From: an uncultured Methylococcaceae bacterium | GTDB lineage: Bacteria > Pseudomonadota > Gammaproteobacteria > Methylococcales > Methylococcaceae | DNA: 43,652 nucleotides | Reading direction: 5' to 3' | Assembly: GCA_903934875.1 (NCBI GenBank) | Contig: CAIZPP010000104.1 | Coordinates: 1-43,652, forward strand | Shown: piece after piece, positions 18,880 to 27,858 of the stretch | Layout of the letters: each line of letters begins with the position of its first letter | How positions within the stretch are numbered: position 1 is the stretch's first letter | Program-made: the position numbers and the translations under genes | Notes under the pieces: model-generated | What the model was told of the DNA's origin: nothing | The model's input: only the letters and a program-made list of their open reading frames with translations | Database searches by the model: none

Positions 18880-18982
18880 GGTGGCCTTCAGGCCGCTTCG
18901 ACCTGCCTAATTCCAACGGACTTAGTTTAGCGGCCTGAAGTCCGCCCTACAACAGCCAACAAACGGCACTGCGTAACATCAA
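18853..18982. mobile_element. Family-2 inverted-repeat element with GTAG-type REP pair
   Basis: Ends CTGATGTTACGCA (18853-18865) and TGCGTAACATCAA (18970-18982). Interior inverted hairpins: GTAGGGTGGCCTTCAGGCCG (from 18876) and the partner ending TCCGCCCTAC at 18950. It truncates the SIR2-like frame. No clear target duplication is visible, perhaps because the right flank is itself a MITE remnant. Confidence 0.78.
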
Positions 18983-19007
18983 TTCTTAACAAAGAAAAAA
19001 CGCTGTA
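18983..19007. mobile_element. Deletion derivative of the CAGCGTTTT MITE
   Basis: TTCTTAACAAAGAAAAA matches the inner left part of MITE subfamily II and is followed directly by ACGCTGTA, the family's right terminus. The outer left terminus is missing where the family-2 element abuts. Only 25 bp remain. It ends 9 bp before the hrpA stop codon. Confidence 0.65.
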
Positions 19008-19015
19008 ATCGCACC

Positions 19016-22000
19016 CTAGCCCTTTAGCTTCTTCGCCCACGCCTCATCCAAACGCTTGGCCGACACCGGATAAAGAGTTTTCAGGGGCTGGGCGAACAGG
19101 GATACCCTAAACTCTTCCAGCATCCAGCGGAAGTCGTCCCGTTCCGGCGCGGTTTTGTCTTTGCCCTGTTTTACCCGGTCCCAATATTTCTTCCAAAACG
19201 GAGCCAACTCGCCGACTAATTTCGCGTCGCGGCCAGGGTCTAGGGCAGATTTATCCAGCCGGTAGAGTATCGCCTTGAGGTAACGGGGCAGTTGTTTTAA
19301 CGCGGGGTAGGGGGTGGCAGCGATAAACCCGGAATAAACCAACAAATCCAATTGCCCGCGCAGGTCCACGGCGGCAGCATCGGTGCGGATTTTCAGTTTA
19401 CTAGCCACCTCGGCATAGAGCTTGAGTATGTCATCGGCCAGTTTGGCGTTGTCGTTGCCGACGGGAACCATTTCGCTCTTGCCCTCTTCCAAGCGCCGGT
19501 CAAAAGCCGCTTTGCTGCGGATGTCGGGGTGTCCATCCAAGTACAGCGCGGCCATGATGCGATCCAGCACATCTTCGCGCAAGTCGCGGCTGGCTTGAAA
19601 TTCAGCATACAGGAAAGGATGTTGCGGCAATTGCCGGTAGGCCAGTTCGGCGGTCGTGGAAATGTTCAGGTTTTTGCGCAAATACTTCAAAGACTGGACC
19701 ATAGCCAAACGGAACAAGCGCACCAAGCCACGTTCTTGCGCGGCGGCGGCTTTTTCTTGCGTGTCGAAAACCCGCAGGCCCACGGTGGCACCCTCGTCAA
19801 CCAATGCAGGAAAACCGTGGATTGCCCCGGACTGGAAGCGCTCAGGCAAATCGTCGAACACCCATTCCTTCTTGCCGGTGATGGACCATTCCTCCTGGGC
19901 CAATTCCTGGAAGTTTTCCACCGCCGCCGCTTCGTGGCCTTGTTTCAATTCGTTGAGATTGCGGGCGCGGGCAATCACCACGTTGGCCTCGTCCACCAGT
20001 GCGAAGTTCATCCGCAAATGCAGGGGGATGCCGTCTTCGCTCCATTCTTTTTCCGGGATGGTGAAGCCTTCAATGCGCCGCAACGCCGCGCTGATTTGCT
20101 CGGTGAATTTGCCGTGGCCGAAATCCAGTTGCGGCACTACCTTGTCGGCATAATCCGGGGCGGGGACAAAATGCTTGCGGGTTTGCTTGGGCAGGTTTTT
20201 GATCATCGCCACCACTTTTTCCCGCAACAGCCCAGGCACCAACCAGGCGAAAGGCTCGGGCGACAACTGGTTCAGCAAATGCAAAGGAATAATCGCGTTG
20301 ACACCGTCATCCTCATGGCCCGGCTCGAAACGGTATTCCAAGTGTATGCGAATATCGCCAATTTTGATTTCATCGGGGAAATTCCGGCTATCCAACCCCT
20401 GCTCTTCTTTGCGCGTGATGTCCTCGCGGGTCATCCTCAGCAAGTTGGGGGCGGCTTTTTCCGCTTTTTTGCGCCAGACCTCGAAACTGATGCCGCTGAC
20501 CACTTCCCTGGGGATGCGCCCATCGTAAAACTGGTAAATCCATTCCTCGTCCGCCACCAAATCCACGCGCCGGCCTTTTTGTTGCAGATAATCCGCCGCC
20601 GCCAGCAATTCGCGGTTGTGCAGAAAAAACGGCGCTTTGCTGTCATATTCCATTTCCACCAGCGCGGAACGGATGAAAATCTCCCGCGCCATTTTCGGAT
20701 CGACATTTTCCAGCGGCACACGACGGCCGTTGGTAATCGTCAGGCTGAACAGCGTCACTTTTTCCAATATCCCGGCACGGGCGGCTTTTTTCTCCCAATG
20801 CGGATCATGATAGGAGCGCTTGACCAAATGCGCCCCGCATTTTTCCACCCATTCCGGTTCGATCTTGGCGACGGTGCGGGCGAAGACTTTGGTGGTTTCG
20901 ACTTGTTCGGCAGACATGATCCATTTGGGGCGAACTTTGAACAGTGAGGAACCCGGCCAAATTTGGCATTTCAAGCCGCGCGCACCCAAATAGTCCGAGC
21001 CTTCCTGCTTGAAACTGACATTGGATAACAGGCCCGTCAGCAAAGGCTGGTGGATTTCCCCGTAGCCCGACGCTGCCATATTGAAACGCAAAGCCAGCTC
21101 GCCCTTGGCGACTTGCATGATTTGCTGGTGGATATCCTCCCATTCCCGCATTCTCAAGTAAGACAGAAAATTCGTATGGCAATACTGGCGCAGTTTGCTA
21201 TTGGACAGATGCTTTTTTTGTTCTTGGAAATCCGTCCATATTTTCAAATAACTAAGGAAATCCGAGTTTTCATCCTTGAAGCAGGCATGTTTCTGGTCCG
21301 CCGCCTGCGCCTTGTCCGAGGGCCGGTCACGGGGGTCTTGCAGGCTCAAGGCCGACACGATGATCGCCACTTCGGTCAGGCTATTTTGCTCGGACGCGGC
21401 CAATAGTATCCGCGCCAAACGCGGGTCCACCGGCAATTTGTACAGTTTCTTGCCGATTTCGGTGAGCCTGCGCTTGTCGTCGATGGCGTTGATTTCCTGC
21501 AAGGTGCGCAAACCGTCGCGGATCATCCGTTCGTCAGGCGGTTCCAAAAATGGAAAATCCTCCAGATCGCCCAAGCCCAACGCCTTCATTTGCAAAATCA
21601 CGGCGGCCAGATTGGTGCGCAGGATTTCCGGCTCGGTAAACTCCGGACGGCGCAAAAAATCCGCCTCGGAATACAGCCGGATGCACACACCCGGACCCAC
21701 GCGACCGCAACGTCCAGCGCGTTGGTTGGCAGAGGCTTGGGATATGTTCTCAATCGGCAGGCGTTGCAGTTTGCTGCGGTGGCTGTACCGGCTGATGCGG
21801 GCATGGCCTGCATCAATCACCGAGCGGATGCCCGGCACGGTCAACGAGGTTTCCGCCACGTTGGTGGACAACACAATGCGGCGCTTTTTATGCGGCTTGA
21901 ATATCTGCTCCTGCTCGGCATTGGACAAGCGCGAGTACAGAGGCAAAATTTCACAATCAACCGGATGGTGCTTGCGCAAAGACTCGGCGGTTTCGCGTAT

Positions 22001-22972
22001 GTCACGCTCGCCGATCAAAAACACCAAAATGTCCCCCGGCGATTCCCGGTGCAATTCGTCCACCGCCGCCAATATGCCGCGCTGCAATTCGTTCGAGGTT
22101 TCGTCTTCGTTGTCATCCTCCTCCACCAGCACGGGCCGGTAGCGGATTTCCACCGGGTAAGTGCGTCCCGATACGTTAATGATAGGCGCGTCATTAAAAT
22201 GCCGCGAAAAGCGCTCCGGGTCGATGGTCGCGGAGGTGACGATCAACTTGAAGTCGGGCCGCCGCGGCAGCAGCCATTTCATATAACCCAGCAGGAAGTC
22301 AATGTTCAGACTGCGTTCGTGGGCCTCGTCGATAATCAGCGTGTCATATTGGTCAAGGAAACGGTCATTCTGCGTTTCCGCCAGCAAAATGCCGTCGGTC
22401 ATCAGTTTGATAAGGCTGTCCGTGCTGGTGTGGTCGCTGAAGCGTATCTTGAAGCCCACCGCCTTGCCCAAGGGTTGCTTCAACTCCTCGGCGATGCGGT
22501 TCGCCACACTGCGGGCGGCGATGCGGCGCGGTTGGGTATGGCCGATGTAACCGGCCACGCCCCGGCCCGCCTCCAGGCAAATCTTCGGCAATTGCGTGGT
22601 CTTGCCCGAACCGGTCTCGCCACAGACGATCACCACTTGGTTTTCCAGGATCGCCTTCAATATATCATCTTTGCGCTCCGAAACCGGCAAGTCAGCGGGG
22701 TATTCCAATTCCGGGATGTTGGCCACCCTTGCCAGTCTGGCGGCGACCGATTCGGCCAGCCGGGTTTGCAACTCTTCCAGAGGTTTGGCAATATCCTTGC
22801 CAGCCATATGGTCACCCCTGAGTTTGTCCAAGCCGCGCCTGATGCGGTGTTGGTCTTTGCGCAACGATAGAGGGATTTGGCGTTCTAGGGTTTTGAAATC
22901 GGTCGTCATTCGAAAAGCTTGAGGCGTAAGGGTTGGTTCGATGGCTGAATTTTCCATTATCGCTGATTTCAA
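19016..22972 (-). CDS. hrpA: ATP-dependent RNA helicase HrpA
   Basis: HrpA is a large DEAH-box RNA helicase linked to mRNA processing and ribosome rescue. The 1318 residues match the family (E. coli 1300). Motifs: Walker A GETGSGKTTQ (118-127), DEAH (215-218), SATI, and QRAGRCGRVGPG (motif VI), then the HA2 and OB-fold regions and a long DUF3418-type C-terminal domain (PLHLRMNF, LKYLRKNLN). The start is uncertain: ATG 22972, or ATG 22909 (MTTDFKTLERQIP), which better fits where homology should begin. It is monocistronic here and converges on uvrA. Confidence 0.96.
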   Translation of the reverse strand: MKSAIMENSAIEPTLTPQAFRMTTDFKTLERQIPLSLRKDQHRIRRGLDKLRGDHMAGKDIAKPLEELQTRLAESVAARLARVANIPELEYPADLPVSERKDDILKAILENQVVIVCGETGSGKTTQLPKICLEAGRGVAGYIGHTQPRRIAARSVANRIAEELKQPLGKAVGFKIRFSDHTSTDSLIKLMTDGILLAETQNDRFLDQYDTLIIDEAHERSLNIDFLLGYMKWLLPRRPDFKLIVTSATIDPERFSRHFNDAPIINVSGRTYPVEIRYRPVLVEEDDNEDETSNELQRGILAAVDELHRESPGDILVFLIGERDIRETAESLRKHHPVDCEILPLYSRLSNAEQEQIFKPHKKRRIVLSTNVAETSLTVPGIRSVIDAGHARISRYSHRSKLQRLPIENISQASANQRAGRCGRVGPGVCIRLYSEADFLRRPEFTEPEILRTNLAAVILQMKALGLGDLEDFPFLEPPDERMIRDGLRTLQEINAIDDKRRLTEIGKKLYKLPVDPRLARILLAASEQNSLTEVAIIVSALSLQDPRDRPSDKAQAADQKHACFKDENSDFLSYLKIWTDFQEQKKHLSNSKLRQYCHTNFLSYLRMREWEDIHQQIMQVAKGELALRFNMAASGYGEIHQPLLTGLLSNVSFKQEGSDYLGARGLKCQIWPGSSLFKVRPKWIMSAEQVETTKVFARTVAKIEPEWVEKCGAHLVKRSYHDPHWEKKAARAGILEKVTLFSLTITNGRRVPLENVDPKMAREIFIRSALVEMEYDSKAPFFLHNRELLAAADYLQQKGRRVDLVADEEWIYQFYDGRIPREVVSGISFEVWRKKAEKAAPNLLRMTREDITRKEEQGLDSRNFPDEIKIGDIRIHLEYRFEPGHEDDGVNAIIPLHLLNQLSPEPFAWLVPGLLREKVVAMIKNLPKQTRKHFVPAPDYADKVVPQLDFGHGKFTEQISAALRRIEGFTIPEKEWSEDGIPLHLRMNFALVDEANVVIARARNLNELKQGHEAAAVENFQELAQEEWSITGKKEWVFDDLPERFQSGAIHGFPALVDEGATVGLRVFDTQEKAAAAQERGLVRLFRLAMVQSLKYLRKNLNISTTAELAYRQLPQHPFLYAEFQASRDLREDVLDRIMAALYLDGHPDIRSKAAFDRRLEEGKSEMVPVGNDNAKLADDILKLYAEVASKLKIRTDAAAVDLRGQLDLLVYSGFIAATPYPALKQLPRYLKAILYRLDKSALDPGRDAKLVGELAPFWKKYWDRVKQGKDKTAPERDDFRWMLEEFRVSLFAQPLKTLYPVSAKRLDEAWAKKLKG

Positions 22973-23387
22973 CTGGATGTTGTGCTATTGCTTTGCTACA
23001 AAATAGCGGCGGTTTGTGCCGGGAATGATCGCGGTGCGGCCTTTATCCCGGCCTACTTCCTTGGTAAGCGCTCTCCCCCCTAGTAGCGCGGGCATCTCGC
23101 CCGCTAAAATGATGGCCAAGATGATGGCCGCGCTCCCAGGAAAAGGCAGGGGCGTGAACGCTTACCTTCCTTGCAGTCACCTATTTATATTTTTTTTCAT
23201 TGGTTGATTTTAGCCGTCTATTCAAGAACAATAGCGATGGTCGAAGTATTGGGATAGGCATGGTGGTGGTTTTGGGTATTTGTCAGCACATCCTAGGCCA
23301 AGCCCCAAAAAACCCAATATTCACTAGGTTTAAATTAACAATTCTGCTGCAATCAGTTTACTTACAAACTATAGGGGAGCTTAAGCT
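22973..23387. other. Intergenic gap with one REP-like hairpin
   Basis: No gene supported. GCGGGC-ATCTC-GCCCGC (23088-23104), preceded by GTAG with a one-base spacer (TAGTAGCGCGGGC), is a GTAG-type REP unit; a degenerate partner (GATGGCCAAGATGATGGCC and GCGCTCCCA) follows. The stretch next to 23388 carries GGGGAG, the ribosome site of the DUF2235 gene. The 23016-23207 frame is repeat-encoded and not called. Confidence 0.5.
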
Positions 23388-24350
23388 ATGGCTAAAAACA
23401 TCGTTGTCTGTTGCGATGGAACAGGAAACGAGTACGGTAGCAATAATACCAATATTGTTGACATGTACGAACCTATCGTCCGCGATCAGGATCAAATTGC
23501 CTATTATGACCCTGGAATTGGTACTTTCAGCATCTTTGGCCGTGAGTTTGGAAAGTCAATCGGCATCCTCTTAGGCCAAGCGTTTGGCTACGGCCTGACG
23601 GAAAACATCGAAGATGCTTATGTATATCTGATGGATCGATATGAACCGGGAGACCGGGTATTTTTGTTTGGTTTTAGCCGGGGTGCGTTCACCGTCAGGG
23701 CTTTGGCCGGCATGCTCCACAAAGTTGGTTTATTACAAAAAGGCAGTAATAACCTAATCCCTTATGCAAGTAGTGTCTATAATACCCGTGGCAACGGTCC
23801 CATCGCAGAGGGTTTCAAAAAAACCTACTGTCATGAATGCAAGCCCTATTTCATAGGAGTTTGGGATACCGTGGCTTCCCTCGGCTTGTGGCTGGGCAAG
23901 GAGTTTTTTGACGACCGATTGAACCGGGATGTCACCAATGCCTACCACGCCATTGCCATTGACGAAAAACGTAAAAAATTCCCCGTCAGCCTCTGGGACG
24001 AAACCGAACTGGCTCCCGGACAGAATGTGCAGCAAGTCTGGTTTGCAGGGGTACATTCGGATGTGGGCGGATGGTATGATGAACGCGAGTTGTCTAATAT
24101 TACACTGATATGGATGTTGGAAAATGCCGAGAAGCATGGCCTGCGGTTGAAGCAGGGTTGGCGTGATAGGCTCCACGGCGACCCTCTAGGAGCCATACAC
24201 GAATCACGTACGGGAATGTGGCGCATCTGGCCGTCCGTCACGCGCAAAATCCCTGAAGGCGCTAAAATCCACAAGAGTGTGTTAATCAGAACACAGGGTA
24301 TGCCTGATTATACGCCTCAGTTGCCGACTCAGTATATAGAGGTGGAATGA
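23388..24350 (+). CDS. DUF2235 alpha/beta hydrolase (Tle1-like)
   Basis: A 320-residue DUF2235 protein. The N-terminal CCDGTGN (8-14) is the family's oxyanion/aspartate motif; the nucleophile elbow is GFSRGA with Ser97; VHSDVGGWY (H223, D225) supplies later active-site residues. DUF2235 includes the type VI secretion phospholipase effectors Tle1, but many members are free-standing and uncharacterised. This one is short, lacks a secretion or PAAR domain and has no T6SS genes next to it, so an intracellular hydrolase is at least as likely. GGGGAG precedes the ATG. Confidence 0.85.
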   Translation: MAKNIVVCCDGTGNEYGSNNTNIVDMYEPIVRDQDQIAYYDPGIGTFSIFGREFGKSIGILLGQAFGYGLTENIEDAYVYLMDRYEPGDRVFLFGFSRGAFTVRALAGMLHKVGLLQKGSNNLIPYASSVYNTRGNGPIAEGFKKTYCHECKPYFIGVWDTVASLGLWLGKEFFDDRLNRDVTNAYHAIAIDEKRKKFPVSLWDETELAPGQNVQQVWFAGVHSDVGGWYDERELSNITLIWMLENAEKHGLRLKQGWRDRLHGDPLGAIHESRTGMWRIWPSVTRKIPEGAKIHKSVLIRTQGMPDYTPQLPTQYIEVE

Positions 24351-24510
24351 CATAGCGTAATGGCCAGTGCTGCGTTACGATGGACGGCGGGGCTTTGGAA
24401 ATCCATGATATCTGGATTCAGGCGGTCCATGCCGAAATCGGAATAGCTGAGGAATACTCCTAATCAGGTACATTTATGAAACGGCATGAGAAGCATGGAT
24501 ATATATTATG
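24351..24510. other. Intergenic stretch with degenerate repeats
   Basis: Contains GGATTCAGGCGGTCCATGCC and surrounding pieces that resemble the GGCATCCATGCC palindrome at 15092, but no gene. Confidence 0.35.
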
Positions 24511-24631
24511 TACAGCGTTTTCATTTTAAATATATACCTAAAACAGACATTCAGTTAAACCTTCAGGTTAACCGAATAACCTGCGCTATCATACCCACTA
24601 CCAAGTAACTCTTTGATGTTGAAACGCTGTA
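24511..24631 (+). mobile_element. CAGCGTTTT MITE (subfamily I, divergent copy)
   Basis: Left end TACAGCGTTTTCATTTTAAA, right end CTTTGATGTTGAAACGCTG plus TA; 121 bp. The interior has its own small hairpin (GTTAAACCTTCAGGTTAACC) and differs from the copies at 29421 and 33246 while the ends agree. TA at both borders fits TA target duplication. It lies about 100 bp upstream of the RoxA-like gene. Confidence 0.85.
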
Positions 24632-24733
24632 AGGGAGGTGATTGCACTCTATAGACATAACAATACCCGATGGCTATTTCATAACGAATAACAACAAAGC
24701 TTCACTCAAAACGACTGTTTTAGGAGACATCTA

Positions 24734-26521
24734 ATGAATCTAAAGCAAAAAAGATGGCTACATGGCATAACGGTTCTGCTGCTGGGAACTTCCGCGTATT
24801 CCCAGGCTTATGAATACGGCAAGGAGTCTGCCCCCAGTAATACAGGATACCAATCCACTTCACCAACAAGTTCCTATGCGGCCAAAGTCCCCGCTGATTT
24901 GGATCAAGGCTTCAGTCATGAACTTCGCTTGGAATGGTGGTACACCAGCCAAGGCTCCCGCATCATCCCTTATAATTGGTTTCTAGCCTTGGAACGGGCC
25001 GATAGCGAAGAACTGTTTCACTCCAACGAAAACTTGGAGCAGCGCTTACGCTATATCGCCTGGCCGGCGCATCCGCGATGGAATCCCGATGGCCTACCCA
25101 TTGGTTTCGTAGCGGACACAGATGCCAAGACTGGCAAAACCTATATCGGTGTCACCTGCGCCGCCTGCCACACCGGCAAAGTGGAGTTTGACGGGAAATC
25201 CGTACTGATCGAAGGCGGACCCGCACACGCCGACTTTGACCGCTTGATATCCGAACTTACCCAGTCTTTGCAGGCCACATTGGGCGATGACAAAAAGTTT
25301 TCGCGCTTTGCCAACCGTGTATTGGGTGCAAAGTTCGACCCTTCAAGCATCTCCGCGTTGAAAGATGAAGTCAAACAAGCCACAGCCCCCTTGGCAGAGC
25401 GCAGCAAAATCCAACACCCGCCCCATCCCAACGGCTACGCCCGGCTGGATGCCTTTGGCAATATTTTTAACGAAGTCGCGGTTTTCGCCATCAATGAGCC
25501 AGGCAACGCCAAGATAGTCAACGCGCCAGTATCCTACCCAGTGGTCTGGGACGCTCCACACCATGACGTAGTCCAGTGGAACGGATCGGCGGTCAACGCC
25601 GGCCTCGGTGCCTATGCCCGCAACGCAGGTGAGGTCGTTGGCGTATTCGGCGATCTGCACATTAAGAAAGTAGATGTGATCGACAAGGAGAAACTGCGCT
25701 ACGAACACCACATCAACGTCAAAGCGTTGGAGCGCTTGGAGGCACTTCTAACCAAGCTTGAGTCCCCAGTTTGGCCGGAAAACATCCTGCCGGCCATTGA
25801 TAAGCAAAAAGCCGAACTTGGCAAGCAGGTTTATGAAAAGAACTGCGTATCGTGCCACCAGCCGATCAACCGCGCCGACCCCAACCGCCATATCACTGCG
25901 CAGTTGATACCTGTCACAGCAGTTGGCACCGACCCGACCGTGGCGATGAACATCGCGACCAGCATCTCCAAAACCGGCATGTTGGAGGGACAGCCGACGA
26001 TCCCGCTCACCAAGTTCTTGCCTAACCCTGGCATTATCGACCTATTCGGCCCGCAAGCACTCACTCCGAATGTAGTCGGCAACGGTGTCCTCGGTGTGCT
26101 GCGCGATGAGTTGGGATTTGTTGACTTCACCCGGCTATTACCCGAATTTGTCGCCGCATCAATGAAAAATGTCTTAGTCGATAACTGCGACCCAAGGCAG
26201 CAAGGCCCCATATGCTTCAAGCCTCCGCGCTACAAGGCCCGTCCGCTGAACGGGATTTGGGCCTCGGCACCCTTCCTGCACAACGGATCAATTCCCAACC
26301 TCAGCGAACTGTTGAAGAAACCCGACCAGCGCGTGTCCAAATTCAATGTCGGAAGCTGGGAGTTCGACCCGGTCAACGTCGGTTTCTCCACCGTATCAGG
26401 ACCATCCACCAGCGAGTTGGACACCTCACTGACCAACGACTCCAATCGCGGGCATGATTACGGCACAGGCCTCAGCGAGAGCGAAAAAGCGGAATTGATC
26501 GAATACATCAAAACTCTGTGA
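24734..26521 (+). CDS. RoxA-like secreted di-haem cytochrome c
   Basis: A 595-residue exported protein with a signal peptide (cleavage near YSQA at about residue 25). Two covalent haem sites are visible: CAACH at 142-146 and CVSCH at 371-375. The layout, including HPNGYARLDAFGNIFNEVAV, APFLHNGSIPNLSELL and a terminal DTSLTNDSNRGHDYGTGLSE, matches the RoxA/RoxB rubber-oxygenase-like group, often annotated as di-haem cytochrome c peroxidase. Such proteins either split polyisoprene with O2 or reduce peroxide. Many bacterial members have unknown substrates, so I do not claim rubber cleavage. AGGAGA precedes the ATG. A hairpin follows at 26720. Confidence 0.85.
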   Translation: MNLKQKRWLHGITVLLLGTSAYSQAYEYGKESAPSNTGYQSTSPTSSYAAKVPADLDQGFSHELRLEWWYTSQGSRIIPYNWFLALERADSEELFHSNENLEQRLRYIAWPAHPRWNPDGLPIGFVADTDAKTGKTYIGVTCAACHTGKVEFDGKSVLIEGGPAHADFDRLISELTQSLQATLGDDKKFSRFANRVLGAKFDPSSISALKDEVKQATAPLAERSKIQHPPHPNGYARLDAFGNIFNEVAVFAINEPGNAKIVNAPVSYPVVWDAPHHDVVQWNGSAVNAGLGAYARNAGEVVGVFGDLHIKKVDVIDKEKLRYEHHINVKALERLEALLTKLESPVWPENILPAIDKQKAELGKQVYEKNCVSCHQPINRADPNRHITAQLIPVTAVGTDPTVAMNIATSISKTGMLEGQPTIPLTKFLPNPGIIDLFGPQALTPNVVGNGVLGVLRDELGFVDFTRLLPEFVAASMKNVLVDNCDPRQQGPICFKPPRYKARPLNGIWASAPFLHNGSIPNLSELLKKPDQRVSKFNVGSWEFDPVNVGFSTVSGPSTSELDTSLTNDSNRGHDYGTGLSESEKAELIEYIKTL

Positions 26522-26853
26522 TAGATTAGCACTAGTAGGACTTACGCAAAAACGTCTGCTAACACCGTTCGCCTGAGTCCTGAGCTTGTCGAAGGGTCGA
26601 AGGGTGAACCGCACTTGTGCAAAGCCCCTATCACGCTTCGACAGGCTCAGCACGAACGGGGCTTAGCGTTAGCCCTATCTAGCCTATCAATGCTCAAGGC
26701 ATGAAAAGGCTTGCATTTTGTTCCCCCTCCCGACCAGAGGGGGAACGCTTTTCCGTGGTGTTTCCCAACTAGAGCAGTCAGTTCATGAGTGCTTACGGGA
26801 CACCCATGCGAAAACACACGGCTGTGCCAAGGCAACTATGAGGAGAAAAATAC
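26522..26853. other. Intergenic gap with repeats
   Basis: No gene. Two inverted copies of the CCTGAGCTTGTCGAAGGGT-type repeat lie within 26566-26661 (the second reads CTTCGACAGGCTCAGCACGA). A terminator-like hairpin follows at 26720-26746, then the hflK leader with AGGAGA before the ATG. Confidence 0.6.
26720..26754 (+). terminator. Terminator-like hairpin between the RoxA-like gene and hflK
   Basis: GTTCCCCCTC (26720-26729) pairs with GAGGGGGAAC (26737-26746) across 7 nt, then GCTTTTCC. It is about 200 bp past the cytochrome stop, so it would end long read-through transcripts. Confidence 0.6.
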
Positions 26854-27858
26854 ATGAATAGCGATAAAAGCCCCTGGGATGTGCTTCCTGATTCCCCTAA
26901 GATTTCGCCAACCCCGATCATCATCGGCTTTATTGCCCTGATAGCCGCTTGGACCTCCTATTATACGATACCCGCCGAGTCGGAAGGGGTGCTGCTGCGA
27001 TTTGGCAAGTACATCGACAAGGTTCCGCCCGGCCTGCATTTTAAGCTGCCGTTCGGCGTTGACAGCGTCATCGCCATACCGACCCAACGCCAACAGAAAC
27101 TTGAATTTGGCTTCACCACGCCGAACTACACCAATCAGGACCAAGCAAGTGCGGACCCGCAAAAAGAAAAATCCATGGTCACCGGCGACCTGAATTCGGC
27201 CTTGGTCGAATGGATAGTCCAATATCGCATCACCGATCCTAAGAATTACTTGTTCGATGTGCGCGATCCGGGGGAAACCTTGCGGGATATATCCGAATCC
27301 GTGATGCGTGAGGTCGTCGGCGACCGTACGGTTGACGAAATCATCACCATCGGCCGGCAAGAGATAGAGGAAAACGTGCTTATACGCTTGAGCGCTCTGG
27401 CTAAGCGCTATCAACTCGGCGTGACAATTAACCAGGTGCAATTAAAGAATGTGAACCCGCCGTTACCGGTCCAACCCTCATTCAATGAGGTAAATCGGGC
27501 GCAGCAAGACCGCGAGAATTTGATCAACTTGGCCAATGGCGAATACAACAAGGCGGTGCCCCGCGTCCGTGGCGAGGCCGACCAAAAAGTGCGCGCCGCC
27601 GAGGGTTATCGTTTCAAGCGGGTCAACGAGGCGGATGGCGATGCGGCGGCTTTCAGCGCGGTATTGGAACAATATGTCAAGGCACCGGATGTCACCCGCG
27701 CCCGCATATACTTGGAAACCCTGGGGAACGTACTGCCCAAGGCAAGGCAAACCATCATCGTGGACGACACTGTACAGCAAATACTGCCCATGCTGCCCTT
27801 CCCGGCCCAACCCCAATCACCAAACCTACCACAGCAACCCGTGGAGGAACAAAAATGA
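26854..27858 (+). CDS. hflK: HflK, FtsH protease modulator
   Basis: HflK and HflC form a membrane SPFH/prohibitin cage around the FtsH protease and limit its access to substrates. The 334 residues have one N-terminal membrane segment (about 22-38) and an SPFH domain (ESEGVLLRFGKYIDKVPPGLHFKLPFG), with a long helical part (EVNRAQQDRENLINLANGEY). The C-terminal tail is proline- and glutamine-rich. Start ATG 26854 with AGGAGA upstream. hflC follows with a 4-bp ATGA overlap. It is not next to hfq-hflX as in E. coli, so it may be a second or relocated hflKC pair. Confidence 0.93.
   Translation: MNSDKSPWDVLPDSPKISPTPIIIGFIALIAAWTSYYTIPAESEGVLLRFGKYIDKVPPGLHFKLPFGVDSVIAIPTQRQQKLEFGFTTPNYTNQDQASADPQKEKSMVTGDLNSALVEWIVQYRITDPKNYLFDVRDPGETLRDISESVMREVVGDRTVDEIITIGRQEIEENVLIRLSALAKRYQLGVTINQVQLKNVNPPLPVQPSFNEVNRAQQDRENLINLANGEYNKAVPRVRGEADQKVRAAEGYRFKRVNEADGDAAAFSAVLEQYVKAPDVTRARIYLETLGNVLPKARQTIIVDDTVQQILPMLPFPAQPQSPNLPQQPVEEQK

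Noticed and set aside
19352-20947. Long + strand frame opposite hrpA (531 residues)
   Set aside because: Antisense to a well-conserved helicase gene; composition is that of a reverse-strand shadow.
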